Assembly (NCBI GenBank): GCA_016840125.1
Contig: JAEOSY010000349.1
Span: forward strand, 1-23,109
Source of the DNA: Candidatus Helarchaeota archaeon
GTDB lineage: Archaea; Asgardarchaeota; Lokiarchaeia; Helarchaeales; HEL-GB-A
Length of the DNA: 23,109 nucleotides
Reading direction: 5' to 3'
Shown: piece after piece, positions 1 to 6,961 of the stretch
Numbering within the stretch: the first letter of the stretch is position 1
Layout of the letters: every line of letters begins with the position of its first letter
Notes under the pieces: generated by a model
What the model was told of the DNA's origin: nothing
The model's database searches: none
What the model saw: the letters and a program-made list of their open reading frames with translations, nothing else
Made by a program: the position numbers and the translations under genes

Positions 1-253
1 CAAAAGATCGAAATGTTGGGGGCAGACCTTCACCTGCAAGCACTGTGGGTTTACCATAGGGCGCCACGTCCTCGCCACGTTGAATATCGGGGAGGTCTTT
101 CTGAGAACTCAGCATGTAGCGAGATCCGATCCCGCTGAAAGGTCTCGGATGACGATAATGGAGCGAGCGGTTCGTAACTGCAAGGAGACCATTATCCGAG
201 AGGCAAGTCAAGATCACGAAATTATGGGAATTTATCCACTTTTATTGACTTGA
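1..253 (+). CDS. TnpB-like (IS200/IS605 OrfB) protein, C-terminal fragment
   Basis: An open frame (first full codon at base 2) enters from outside the window and stops with TGA at 251-253, giving 83 residues. Its start carries the end of a TnpB zinc finger and the RuvC-III region: a Cys-x2-Cys-Gly (CKHCGF) followed by IGRHVLATLNI, which aligns with the family pattern (D)RDxNAxxNI. The first CxxC pair would lie upstream, out of view. TnpB proteins are RNA-guided nucleases carried by IS200/IS605 and IS607 elements. Here the residue aligned with the RuvC-III aspartate is His and the usual Asn is Leu, so the copy may be inactive, decayed or repurposed. Some active subfamilies may tolerate DRH, so this is not proof. 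No tnpA is visible. The family call is fairly sure; activity is unknown. Confidence 0.72.
   Translation, partial: KRSKCWGQTFTCKHCGFTIGRHVLATLNIGEVFLRTQHVARSDPAERSRMTIMERAVRNCKETIIREASQDHEIMGIYPLLLT
144..200 (+). repeat. Inverted repeat in the 3' end of the tnpB-like gene
   Basis: CTCGGAT at 144-150 plus ATAATGG at 155-161 (separated by GACG) is complementary to CCATTATCCGAG at 189-200. This gives a stem of about 12 pairs with a small bulge and a loop of about 27 nt. It lies inside the coding frame. TnpB elements often encode their guide (omega/re) RNA overlapping the tnpB 3' end, so a structural RNA is possible, but the hairpin could be incidental. Confidence 0.45.
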
Positions 254-269
254 CAGATCGGAAATAATA

Positions 270-608
270 ATGCCATATCTTTTTGCGAAATCTTGGTTTC
301 CAAGTGGTAAATTAATGGATGCTGTGGCAAAGATTCCAGCCGCCCTGAAAGTGCTGGAAAAGGGAAAATACGACGAACTCGTAGAAAACTTAATCCAAAA
401 TGCTGTAAGAACATCAAAAGAGGGTATAGTGAATTTTACTATAGATAAAACAAAGCCCGGTAAGTTAGAACAAGCCCTTGCTCTGGCGCGCAGGTATTGG
501 CTGCAATATTCAAGTGTTCCCGGATTTGAATTCGAGATAACCGTCTGGGCAACTGCCGAGGAAGCTTTTGGCGCTATCGATATGAAACCACCACCAACAC
601 CAGCATAA
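270..608 (+). CDS. 112-aa conserved protein of unknown function (paralogue 1)
   Basis: I do not recognise a characterised family. The protein is small and soluble, with no signal peptide or membrane segment. It is related to the 112-aa protein encoded at 5764-6102: a W-[FW]-P motif near the N-terminus (SWFPSGK here, NWWPANK there), a central stretch [IV]xFTIDKTKPGK versus ITVASIKPGK, a following amphipathic helix (ALARRYW), then GFEFEI versus GYRYHI. The alternating strand/helix pattern would suit a ferredoxin-like or dimeric alpha-beta barrel fold (inference). It starts at ATG 270 without a clear SD, 16 bases after the tnpB-like stop. A T-rich run follows the gene. Function unknown. Confidence 0.8.
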   Translation: MPYLFAKSWFPSGKLMDAVAKIPAALKVLEKGKYDELVENLIQNAVRTSKEGIVNFTIDKTKPGKLEQALALARRYWLQYSSVPGFEFEITVWATAEEAFGAIDMKPPPTPA

Positions 609-610
609 TT

Positions 611-632
611 ACTTTATTTCTCTTTTTTTTTT
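611..632 (+). terminator. T-rich transcription terminator
   Basis: A pyrimidine tract ending in ten consecutive T residues (623-632) follows directly after the stop codon of the 112-aa gene. Archaeal termination commonly relies on such T-runs without a hairpin. Confidence 0.55.
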
Positions 633-690
633 GAACTTCTTTCAGAGTCATTCTATCTATTTTTATAGTCCATCAATCAGATCATTATGA

Positions 691-715
691 AATTTAAATC
701 AAACATTTAGGTGAT
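691..715 (+). promoter_or_regulatory. TATA-like box and strong SD for the SDR gene
   Basis: AATTTAAAT at 691-699 is a possible TATA element. AGGTGAT at 709-715 is a near-perfect archaeal SD in front of ATG 719. The SD fixes the start. The TATA element is less certain, because an SD and a TATA box only about 20 bases upstream of the ATG are not easily reconciled. Confidence 0.45.
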
Positions 716-718
716 TAA

Positions 719-1492
719 ATGGGTGGATTAGATGGACGAGTGTGTTTAATTACTGGGGCGGCTCAAGGGATTGGTCGCGCCATTGCCCTCCGGTACGCAA
801 AAGAAGGGGCAGATTTGGTCCTCTGCGATATTAATGCTGAAATTCTTGAAGAAGCCAAGCAACTGATAATGTCAGAATCTCCGAATGCTAAAGTAATAAC
901 CAGCATGACCGATATTAGCGATGAGGAGCAGATCAAAGAGTTAGTGAAGCTAACTTTCGAGAACTTTGAAGCAATTCACGTTTTAATTAACAACGCTGCG
1001 ATCACAGTTCAAGGTAATTTAATTCGACTCTCCAATGAAGAATGGGATCGGGTGATGAATGTGAACCTCAAAGGAACGTGGATGATGTGTAAGTATTTCG
1101 CCAGTCGAATGAGAAAACAACGACAACTGAAACCATTACGGGGCAAAATCATTAATATCGGATCTACCGCTGCTAAGGTCGGGCTTCCCATCATCGGGGC
1201 GTATTCGATTTCCAAATTTGGAGTGCTGGGATTAACGCAATCACTTGCCAAAGAACTGGCCCCACATATTACGGTCAATGCCATAAATCCAGGAATGATT
1301 AAAACGCCTATCTATCAGGCGAACGAGGAGTTAATGGATGTAGCACTAGACCAGTACAAGCTGCACCTATGGATGAAGCGTTGGGGGAAAGCTAGTGACA
1401 TTGCAGGTATAGCATATTTTCTCGCATCTCCAGATTCAGACTTCATGACGGGACAAGCTGTGAATGTAAATGGCGGACTCATAATGCATTAA
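719..1492 (+). CDS. Short-chain dehydrogenase/reductase (classical SDR, FabG-like)
   Basis: This is a 257-aa classical SDR with a single Rossmann domain, the usual family length. Visible motifs are the nucleotide-binding ITGAAQGIG (residues 11-19), an aspartate after the second strand (CDIN, suggesting a preference for NAD(H)), the NNAA motif, and the catalytic Ser149, Tyr162 and Lys166 in YSISK. The C-terminal NVNGG matches FabG-type SDRs. It should catalyse NAD(P)-dependent oxidation or reduction of an alcohol or ketone; the substrate cannot be read from sequence. A perfect SD precedes ATG 719. An alpha/beta hydrolase starts about 16 bases downstream, so the two are probably co-transcribed and may act on the same acyl, ester or ketone compound (inference). 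Confidence 0.93.
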   Translation: MGGLDGRVCLITGAAQGIGRAIALRYAKEGADLVLCDINAEILEEAKQLIMSESPNAKVITSMTDISDEEQIKELVKLTFENFEAIHVLINNAAITVQGNLIRLSNEEWDRVMNVNLKGTWMMCKYFASRMRKQRQLKPLRGKIINIGSTAAKVGLPIIGAYSISKFGVLGLTQSLAKELAPHITVNAINPGMIKTPIYQANEELMDVALDQYKLHLWMKRWGKASDIAGIAYFLASPDSDFMTGQAVNVNGGLIMH

Positions 1493-1508
1493 TGGATGGT
1501 GAATGAAA

Positions 1509-2369
1509 ATGCCGAAATTTACTTATAATACGGCCGAGGGACCGATAACAATCAGCTATAGAAAATTTGGGGACCAAGGTGATCCTGTGTTCTTACTCCA
1601 TGGATTGGGGGAGGATAAGAGCGCGTGGGTTTTTCAAACCGTGCCGATTGCAAAGGCGGGGTTTACAGTTTTTGCGCATGATGCACGTGGCTTTGGAAAG
1701 TCGACTAGGGTAGAATTTGAAGACAAAGAAAAAGCCCTCAATTTCTATAGTCTCGAAAATGATGCAGCGGATGTTATCGCGTTAATGGATCATCTTAGTA
1801 TTAAGAAGGGACATCTCGTGGGTCACTCAATGGGAGGTTTGATAGCACAGGTAATTAGTGCTCTTTACCCAGATCGGGTGATAACCACAACAATTGCGAA
1901 CAGTTTCAGTTATCCCCATTCCCGAATCCAAGCAGCCACACGGGCTTGGGAGTTAGCAATGGAAAATATGACCCTAAGTGAGGCATTTGAAACAATGATT
2001 CCATGGATCATGGGCGAGACAGTTATGACCCATCCTATATATGAGGGGTTGATTACAGAAGCTAAAAAAATATTCATTAAAACAAATTCTAATCGGTGTT
2101 TCATAAATAAAATACGTACCATTAAAATAGAAGGGCCAGAGTTAACAAAATATCTTGATAAAATCAAACAGCCCGTATTAATCATAGGTGGAGAAGAAGA
2201 TGTGATTACCCCACCCCACTATCAAGAGCACACGAAATCGGTCATTCCCCAAGCCGAAATGGTGATCATCCCTAAAGTAGGGCATCAAGCAACGTTAGAG
2301 AATCCGAAAAAATTTAATGAAGCAATCATTACATTTCTCAAAAAACACACAGTCAATAAAAACTCATGA
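1509..2369 (+). CDS. Alpha/beta-hydrolase fold protein
   Basis: This is a cytosolic alpha/beta hydrolase of about 286 aa. Motifs: the oxyanion-hole segment LLHGLGED near residue 30, the nucleophile elbow GHSMGG with Ser107, an acidic residue in GGEEDVITP and the C-terminal histidine in VGHQATLENP. Together these form the catalytic triad of esterases, C-C hydrolases, haloperoxidase-like enzymes and related families. A cap region (about 130-210) separates the core halves. GGTGA at 1498-1502 is well spaced for ATG 1509; an in-frame ATG at 1503 lies too close to it, so 1509 is preferred. It follows the SDR gene by 16 bases and is probably in its operon. Substrate unknown. Confidence 0.92.
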   Translation: MPKFTYNTAEGPITISYRKFGDQGDPVFLLHGLGEDKSAWVFQTVPIAKAGFTVFAHDARGFGKSTRVEFEDKEKALNFYSLENDAADVIALMDHLSIKKGHLVGHSMGGLIAQVISALYPDRVITTTIANSFSYPHSRIQAATRAWELAMENMTLSEAFETMIPWIMGETVMTHPIYEGLITEAKKIFIKTNSNRCFINKIRTIKIEGPELTKYLDKIKQPVLIIGGEEDVITPPHYQEHTKSVIPQAEMVIIPKVGHQATLENPKKFNEAIITFLKKHTVNKNS

Positions 2370-2416
2370 TGAAATCCCGTTAATACAAGTGTAGACTAAA
2401 AGGGGAACATTTGTAA

Positions 2417-3265
2417 TTGAATTTTAACGAAAAAAGTACCACAAACCAGCTAGGGATTAAAAATACAATATTATTAACCCTAGTTATCCTAGTAAGTATT
2501 CTAATTATCTCAACGATCCCCCTACTGGAATCTGGTGAGAGATATTTTATGGGTTTTGTTCTCATCCCTCAAACTTTAGCACTCATTTACATTATTTTAA
2601 ACCAGAACAACAAATTGAGCACATCTCCCAATAAAAAAGTTAAGGAGATGAATGAGAGTAAAGGAAAAGTCTTCCACTGGAGAGAAGAAGATTATATCTT
2701 CTCTCGAAAATCATTAATTAGGTTCATATTGGGAGCTCCCTTGCTTTCGGGGTTATTATTCTTATTTTTTATGTTCGACCTCAACATCTGGCTTCAAGAG
2801 GTTACCACCAAGCAGACTCAAGTTCTTTTAAACATATTCTTCGGAGTCCCCTCCCAAGTGAGTTTTAATCCTGATGCAACAGTGCCCTGGACGATATTTG
2901 TTTCAGGGGCAGAAAATCCTTTTGGAATTAGTTTATTTTGCACGGCGGTACATATTTTTTGTATTTTTGCAGGAATTATTATTTGTATCCCCCATTCACA
3001 GATTTATCGAAGGAAAAATAAGATTCTCTGGCGAAAAGCAAAAGTATTAACTCTAACTATAATCTTCAATTATGTAATTAATCTTTTGAGGCTGGTGTCT
3101 TTTCTCTTTTTGGTACATGTTGGATTTAATTGGGAATTAACGCACTCGATTCTCCTGTATTCAACCAGCATTATTGGTGCCGTAATATTTTTTATTTTTC
3201 TTTATTGGTGGGTTCCGGAACTGTTTATTGCTATCTATTCCATGCCTTCAGTTTTAAAATCGTAA
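2417..3265 (+). CDS. Exosortase/archaeosortase family membrane transpeptidase
   Basis: This is a polytopic membrane protein of 282 aa. It carries the signature triad of exosortase/archaeosortase enzymes: a Cys in a helix start (FCTAVH, Cys175), an Arg in NYVINLLRLV (Arg225) and a His in the next helix (ELTHSILLYS, His243). Such enzymes act in the cytoplasmic membrane, cleave proteins bearing C-terminal sorting signals (for example PGF-CTERM) and probably transfer them to a lipid. Two helices lie before a charged loop of about 40 residues (near 65-95), with the catalytic bundle after it. It starts at TTG 2417, about 10 bases after AGGGGAA; the next in-frame ATG (2549) would cut off the first helix. 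The next gene encodes a small sorting-signal-like protein, a possible substrate. Subfamily not determined. Confidence 0.85.
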   Translation: MNFNEKSTTNQLGIKNTILLTLVILVSILIISTIPLLESGERYFMGFVLIPQTLALIYIILNQNNKLSTSPNKKVKEMNESKGKVFHWREEDYIFSRKSLIRFILGAPLLSGLLFLFFMFDLNIWLQEVTTKQTQVLLNIFFGVPSQVSFNPDATVPWTIFVSGAENPFGISLFCTAVHIFCIFAGIIICIPHSQIYRRKNKILWRKAKVLTLTIIFNYVINLLRLVSFLFLVHVGFNWELTHSILLYSTSIIGAVIFFIFLYWWVPELFIAIYSMPSVLKS

Positions 3266-3351
3266 CTGCAAAGTTGGAGAGGTTTAAGAAGCCCTAATAA
3301 AAACCTTATAAGGGATAATAAATCTCTGATAAATTAATTATTAATCATTTA

Positions 3352-3358
3352 AAAGGTG
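3352..3358 (+). promoter_or_regulatory. SD for the 74-aa membrane protein
   Basis: AAAGGTG lies 6 bases before ATG 3365. This strong SD supports translation of the short membrane protein that follows. Confidence 0.6.
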
Positions 3359-3364
3359 TGAAAA

Positions 3365-3589
3365 ATGGGTGATGGCGACAATACTGAAATATATGCTTTT
3401 TTGGGTGTCCTTACAATCATCGTAATTCTGATCCTTATATTTATGCCAGTTATAGTAAAAATAGATGAATTAGAAACGATTCCAGGATTTGAACCGATAG
3501 TTTTTATACTGGTCTTTACCGTTTTAGTTGGCGTTATGATAGTTACGTTACGGTTCAAATTTAAAAGTATAAATCATACAGCTCAATGA
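3365..3589 (+). CDS. Small membrane protein with archaeosortase-type sorting tail
   Basis: This 74-aa protein is an acidic N-terminus, a hydrophobic segment (about residues 11-31), a short KIDELET linker, IPGFEP (residues 39-44), a second hydrophobic segment (about 45-62) and a basic RFKFK end with a short polar tail. PGF followed by a transmembrane helix and a basic cluster is the layout of archaeal C-terminal sorting signals. The gene follows the archaeosortase gene by 99 bases on the same strand and has a strong SD. If the first helix is a signal peptide or anchor, almost nothing lies between it and the sorting motif, which is odd for a surface protein. It could be a minimal substrate, a chaperone or a regulator of the sortase (inference), or simply a two-helix membrane protein. 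Confidence 0.75.
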   Translation: MGDGDNTEIYAFLGVLTIIVILILIFMPVIVKIDELETIPGFEPIVFILVFTVLVGVMIVTLRFKFKSINHTAQ

Positions 3590-3601
3590 AAGGATTCCAC
3601 C

Positions 3602-3624
3602 TAACTGAAATGTTAATTCAGTTA
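3602..3624. terminator. Hairpin between convergent genes (bidirectional terminator)
   Basis: TAACTGAA at 3602-3609 pairs with TTCAGTTA at 3617-3624 around a 7-base loop. A T-run follows on the plus strand (about 3632-3638). It sits between the stop of the 74-aa gene and that of the LutB-like gene, whose stop codon is part of the stem. Confidence 0.6.
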
Positions 3625-4923
3625 AAAAGGATTTTTTTCTTCCAATATTCTTTTTCTGTATTCGCTTAGAGGTGGCGGACATAATCCTTTTTGGGATGCT
3701 TCTCTCTTTAAGTTTCTCATTATTTCTGCTAACTCCACGCCTGCAGGGCACCACTTCGAACATTTCTCGCATCCAGTGCATAAAAATAAGCCCGATTTCA
3801 CAGCTGCCTCGATGCCATCGTGGATATATTCCCGAATAATGGCTGCTGCCCCTAATCCAAACCTCCCTCCAAAAACATTACCAAAAGCTCTGGAGGCAGT
3901 GCAAATAAACGTACAGCTTCTGCATTTGATGCATCGCAAGAAGCTCTTATAGAACAGGTTCGCCTTAGCAGCTCGCGAGCGCCATTCATCCACGAGAATA
4001 ACGACCACTTCCGCTGCCCCATACATTGGGACAGTTTTGCCACCTTGCACGCTGGAGGTACCTGACGGGGCGGTGATCACGCTCATATAGGACATAGCGA
4101 CGGTGGGCGCTCGAGCCTGCATCTTAGCCACGAGCATTGCATCAAAAAAGGTGGGGACGATTTTCGTAATACCCACCACCACAATATGTTTCTCACAGGT
4201 TCTCGTTATCAAACTAATGTTCCCCGACCCCTCAACAAGCACAATCGAGCCATCATCCGCAGCTATCGCGTTAGCTGAGGTAAATGCAACAGTTACTTTA
4301 TTTAGCATTTCTGGACGGATCGTATCTCGAAAATACTTCACGATGGCTCCAGCTTCAGGCTCGATATCCACTCCATACGCTTCTTTCATTTTCGCTACAA
4401 TTTGATCCACGGTGAAATGCACACTGTCCCCTAGTTTATAGGAGGGTAGCTTGTAATCAAACAGTTCACTAATAATCCCACCGATTTCCGTGGTCTTAAT
4501 TTCAATGCCGTTCTTCTCTAAAAACTCTATAAGTCCAATCTCTTCTGCTTCAGTTGTATGTGATTTAAAAATTACCTTGGTGTCTCCCAGCTCCTCCAGC
4601 AATAGCTTCTGAGCTTCCTGGTTCGTTTTTGCATAATGGACTTTGAATTGGGCGGTCTTTCTCATCCGTTCCATGCATTTTTCTACGAAAAAATCCAAAT
4701 TCTCAATAAAAGCATCCCGGAGTTTTTTTATTTCCTCTTTATGTTTGTCGACGAATTCTCGACTTGATTCATCAAACCCATATACTAACTTAGAAACCTC
4801 GCCCTTCGTGCCACATGCAAGCCTCCAAAAATCAACGAATTGGTTTTCTAGAGTTCCAAGTTCAGATAATCGCTCAATTTTTTTCTTTATTTCTTCATAA
4901 GATTCTTTTCCCTTCGCAGTCAT
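3622..4923 (-). CDS. LUD-domain iron-sulfur protein (LutB-like)
   Basis: This 433-aa cytosolic protein resembles LutB/YkgF, the ferredoxin-like subunit of lactate-utilisation systems. An N-terminal helical region (1-95) precedes a LUD domain (about 95-325) with the typical AIAADDGSIVLVEGSGN and TEAEEIGL segments. The C-terminus binds two [4Fe-4S] clusters: Cys331, 334, 337, 341 (CIKCRSCTFIC) and Cys382, 385, 388, 392 (CTGCEKCSKWCP). The first motif lacks the usual proline after its last Cys. The gene begins one base after the stop of the CCG-domain gene, so the two are co-transcribed and translationally coupled. They probably form an electron-transfer module for oxidising a 2-hydroxy acid or a related donor. 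No LutC or flavin dehydrogenase gene is visible, so the partner is unknown. Confidence 0.88.
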   Translation of the reverse strand: MTAKGKESYEEIKKKIERLSELGTLENQFVDFWRLACGTKGEVSKLVYGFDESSREFVDKHKEEIKKLRDAFIENLDFFVEKCMERMRKTAQFKVHYAKTNQEAQKLLLEELGDTKVIFKSHTTEAEEIGLIEFLEKNGIEIKTTEIGGIISELFDYKLPSYKLGDSVHFTVDQIVAKMKEAYGVDIEPEAGAIVKYFRDTIRPEMLNKVTVAFTSANAIAADDGSIVLVEGSGNISLITRTCEKHIVVVGITKIVPTFFDAMLVAKMQARAPTVAMSYMSVITAPSGTSSVQGGKTVPMYGAAEVVVILVDEWRSRAAKANLFYKSFLRCIKCRSCTFICTASRAFGNVFGGRFGLGAAAIIREYIHDGIEAAVKSGLFLCTGCEKCSKWCPAGVELAEIMRNLKREASQKGLCPPPLSEYRKRILEEKNPF

Positions 4924-4924
4924 T

Positions 4925-5671
4925 TTATATACTCATCTCCCCACCCAGTATTTGTTGGATAAAATCCTCAAATTTTATCACGTCCGTTTTTATTTTTACC
5001 TGTTCTTTCACCCGTTTGAAAGCGGTGTAACAGAACGGGCAGGGCGTTATAAGAAGTTTCGCGTGAGCCCGTTTCGCTTGCTTTAAAATTAAAGGCGAGC
5101 TATAATCGCTATTTTCTTTGATTATAGAGTAAACTCCTCCACCTGATCCACAACACAACGCGTCAATGGTATTATTCTTCATTTCTTTTAATTGGATCTC
5201 TCCCTTAATTGAATTTAACACGTTTCTTGCTTCCTCTATTACTGGATCCACGGCATTCCTTAAATGACAAGGATCATGATACGCAATTGTGAGCTTCTTC
5301 TCCCCAGTGTATTTCAAATCCAGTTTCTCAAGATTCTCCTCTTGATTCACGAATTGAATGAGGTGCTTTACAATAATGTTAAAGTGCTCTCCCAAGTATT
5401 CTTGGTAATAACGTGAGAGGTAATTGTAACATCCGGCACAAATCGTCACGATCTCCTTAACTTCATTAGCCTTAAACCAGTCGTTCACGGACTGTAAATA
5501 GTTTATCAAATCCTCATCGGAGGCAGTATGATATGCTAACGATCCACAGCAGGGGGCGTCATCAAGTACTATAAATTCCTCATCTAAGAATTGAATCAGT
5601 TTTATGGCGTTCTCACAAGTCGATGGATAATTTTTTCTACTCAAACAGCCTAAAAAGATGAGTTTAGACAT
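4925..5671 (-). CDS. CCG-domain iron-sulfur oxidoreductase (LutA/HdrB-like)
   Basis: This 248-aa protein has two cysteine-rich CCG domains: Cys9, CCG at 41-43 and CAGC at 78-81, then DPCHLRN, CCGSGGG and CPFC in the second half. Such domains bind the non-cubane [4Fe-4S] cluster in HdrB, or related clusters in LutA, GlcF and GlpC. The size fits stand-alone LutA (about 240 aa). No membrane segment is seen. It is first in an operon with the LutB-like gene, one base apart. It probably passes electrons between a dehydrogenase and a thiol/disulfide or quinone acceptor. The choice between LutA-like and HdrB-like cannot be settled from the protein alone; the LUD neighbour favours LutA. Confidence 0.88.
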   Translation of the reverse strand: MSKLIFLGCLSRKNYPSTCENAIKLIQFLDEEFIVLDDAPCCGSLAYHTASDEDLINYLQSVNDWFKANEVKEIVTICAGCYNYLSRYYQEYLGEHFNIIVKHLIQFVNQEENLEKLDLKYTGEKKLTIAYHDPCHLRNAVDPVIEEARNVLNSIKGEIQLKEMKNNTIDALCCGSGGGVYSIIKENSDYSSPLILKQAKRAHAKLLITPCPFCYTAFKRVKEQVKIKTDVIKFEDFIQQILGGEMSI

Positions 5672-5701
5672 GTAGTTCTTCCACCATTTGAATTAGCTAA
5701 A

Positions 5702-5709
5702 GTATAAAT
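5702..5709 (-). promoter_or_regulatory. TATA-like box for the CCG/LUD operon
   Basis: Read on the minus strand, TTTATACT lies about 30-38 bases upstream of ATG 5671, with GGTGG between them. This suggests the CCG-LUD pair has its own promoter, apart from the 112-aa gene upstream. Confidence 0.4.
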
Positions 5710-5737
5710 TCTCTCTGGCTTCAAAGGTTTTTCGCTC

Positions 5738-5747
5738 AAAAAAAAAA
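5738..5747 (-). terminator. T-run terminator after the second 112-aa gene
   Basis: On the minus strand a run of ten T residues follows 16 bases after the stop codon at 5764, ahead of the CCG gene. It probably separates the two transcripts. Confidence 0.5.
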
Positions 5748-5763
5748 GAAGGTTGTTTAAAGG

Positions 5764-6102
5764 TTATGTCTCTGGTGCCTTTAAACCGATCAATGGCATG
5801 GCTTCAACAAGATCGTATGCGATACGAATATGGTACCGATAACCCTCTACGTCATTTGCTAGTTCTAATAATCGCTTTGATGCAAGATCCATGGATTCTT
5901 TAACTTTGCCTGGTTTTATAGAAGCAACTGTTATACTGTGCATTACTTCTTTATCGGTCCAAATAGCTGCTTCTACAAGCGGTTTTTCGATCGCTCTGTC
6001 GTTAGGATATTTGGTCATAATTTTTATGTAGGTCTTGCCGATCTCTTCTGACTTGTTAGCCGGCCACCAATTTTCTGTGACCATTAATACGATTTTTCTC
6101 AC
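5764..6102 (-). CDS. 112-aa conserved protein of unknown function (paralogue 2)
   Basis: This is a relative of the protein at 270-608. Shared features are the WWP/WFP motif near the N-terminus, a conserved [IV]xxxKPGK turn in the middle, a helix after it, GYRYHI/GFEFEI, and a Pro-containing C-terminus after a hydrophobic AMPLIGL (AFGAIDM in the other copy). No cofactor motif, signal peptide or membrane segment is visible. The open frame begins at GTG 6102; ATG 6084 is an alternative that would remove six residues and gives a start closer to the WWP motif. GAGGGTGA overlaps the GTG region. The fold may be ferredoxin-like (inference). Function unknown. A T-run separates it from the downstream redox operon, so the link to those genes is only positional. 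Confidence 0.8.
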   Translation of the reverse strand: MRKIVLMVTENWWPANKSEEIGKTYIKIMTKYPNDRAIEKPLVEAAIWTDKEVMHSITVASIKPGKVKESMDLASKRLLELANDVEGYRYHIRIAYDLVEAMPLIGLKAPET

Positions 6103-6217
6103 CCTCTGCTTGTTTTTTAGTAGTTCTAATCAAAATTACTTATAATTTTGAGTGGTAAAAGGTATGAAGGGAAGGTGTTAATAAACATTTATTTTCTGTA
6201 AAATCGATTTTTGAATC

Positions 6218-6934
6218 TTAAGCGTCCCAAATCCCAATGATTTCATCCTTAAGAGGTATAATCTTTTTAATTTCGAATTGTCGATAGAGCTTTTTCAACC
6301 CAGCCTTGTTATATTTCCATTCTTGCCGTTGTTCATAGGAGTTGATGCCATCGTTATCCGCCAACAGTATATCTACCCATTTATAGAGACGGTCGGGTAG
6401 GTGTTTCATAATATATATCATGAGTTTCGCGATCCAATCATGCGCGTCGATATCGGCAGGTTTGATTGCGTATGGTTCGCAGATGATTACGCGGTTCGCA
6501 AAATTCTTCGCATTTTCTACTAATTCCATATGTCGGGGGTAAATATGGTGCAAAATTCCACTAAAAAGAGTAACATCCATTTTCTCTTTCGGATACTTCT
6601 CAAAATCAAAAATATTCAGCTGCCGCAATCGGATCTTCTTCACTTTGATTTTCCCAGTTTCCCAATCATACTTCAATTTTTTTAAGAAGGTTGTATTTAG
6701 ATCAATACCGGTGTAAAAAGTGGAAGGATCAAGATAGTAGGCAATATAACCAGTACCGCAGGCAATATCAAGGACCTTTAAAGTAGAGCTTTGTTTTTGC
6801 GAATTATTAATGAGGTGAGCTAAGGTAATAAACTTTTTATTCCATTCGTAAAGCCGTTTATTTACAAAATTGTACACGATCCCGAATCGATAGGTAAAGG
6901 ATCTGAATCCAGGAGTGGTTGCAGTCTGAATCAT
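6218..6934 (-). CDS. Class I SAM-dependent methyltransferase
   Basis: This 238-aa protein has a Rossmann-like methyltransferase core. Motif I is VLDIACGTGYIAYYL, followed by an acidic residue at the end of strand 2 (GIDLN) and a post-motif strand with DVTLFSGILHHI. The gap LHHI...FANRVIICEP matches the Methyltransf_11/25 group. No membrane segment is seen. The substrate could be a small molecule, lipid or protein; nothing here decides it. GGTGAT about 8 bases before ATG 6934 supports the start. The gene lies 27 bases downstream of the transporter gene on the same strand, so the two are probably co-transcribed. Confidence 0.87.
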   Translation of the reverse strand: MIQTATTPGFRSFTYRFGIVYNFVNKRLYEWNKKFITLAHLINNSQKQSSTLKVLDIACGTGYIAYYLDPSTFYTGIDLNTTFLKKLKYDWETGKIKVKKIRLRQLNIFDFEKYPKEKMDVTLFSGILHHIYPRHMELVENAKNFANRVIICEPYAIKPADIDAHDWIAKLMIYIMKHLPDRLYKWVDILLADNDGINSYEQRQEWKYNKAGLKKLYRQFEIKKIIPLKDEIIGIWDA

Positions 6935-6961
6935 GAAGGCTAATCACCAAATATAGTAAAG

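Noticed and set aside
2366..2372. ATGATGA resembling a C/D-box sRNA box C
   Set aside because: No matching CTGA box D lies at a suitable distance downstream, and the sequence spans the hydrolase stop codon.
4103..4405. Plus-strand ORF of 100 aa
   Set aside because: It is antisense to the well-supported LUD-domain gene, and its translation has no recognisable motif.
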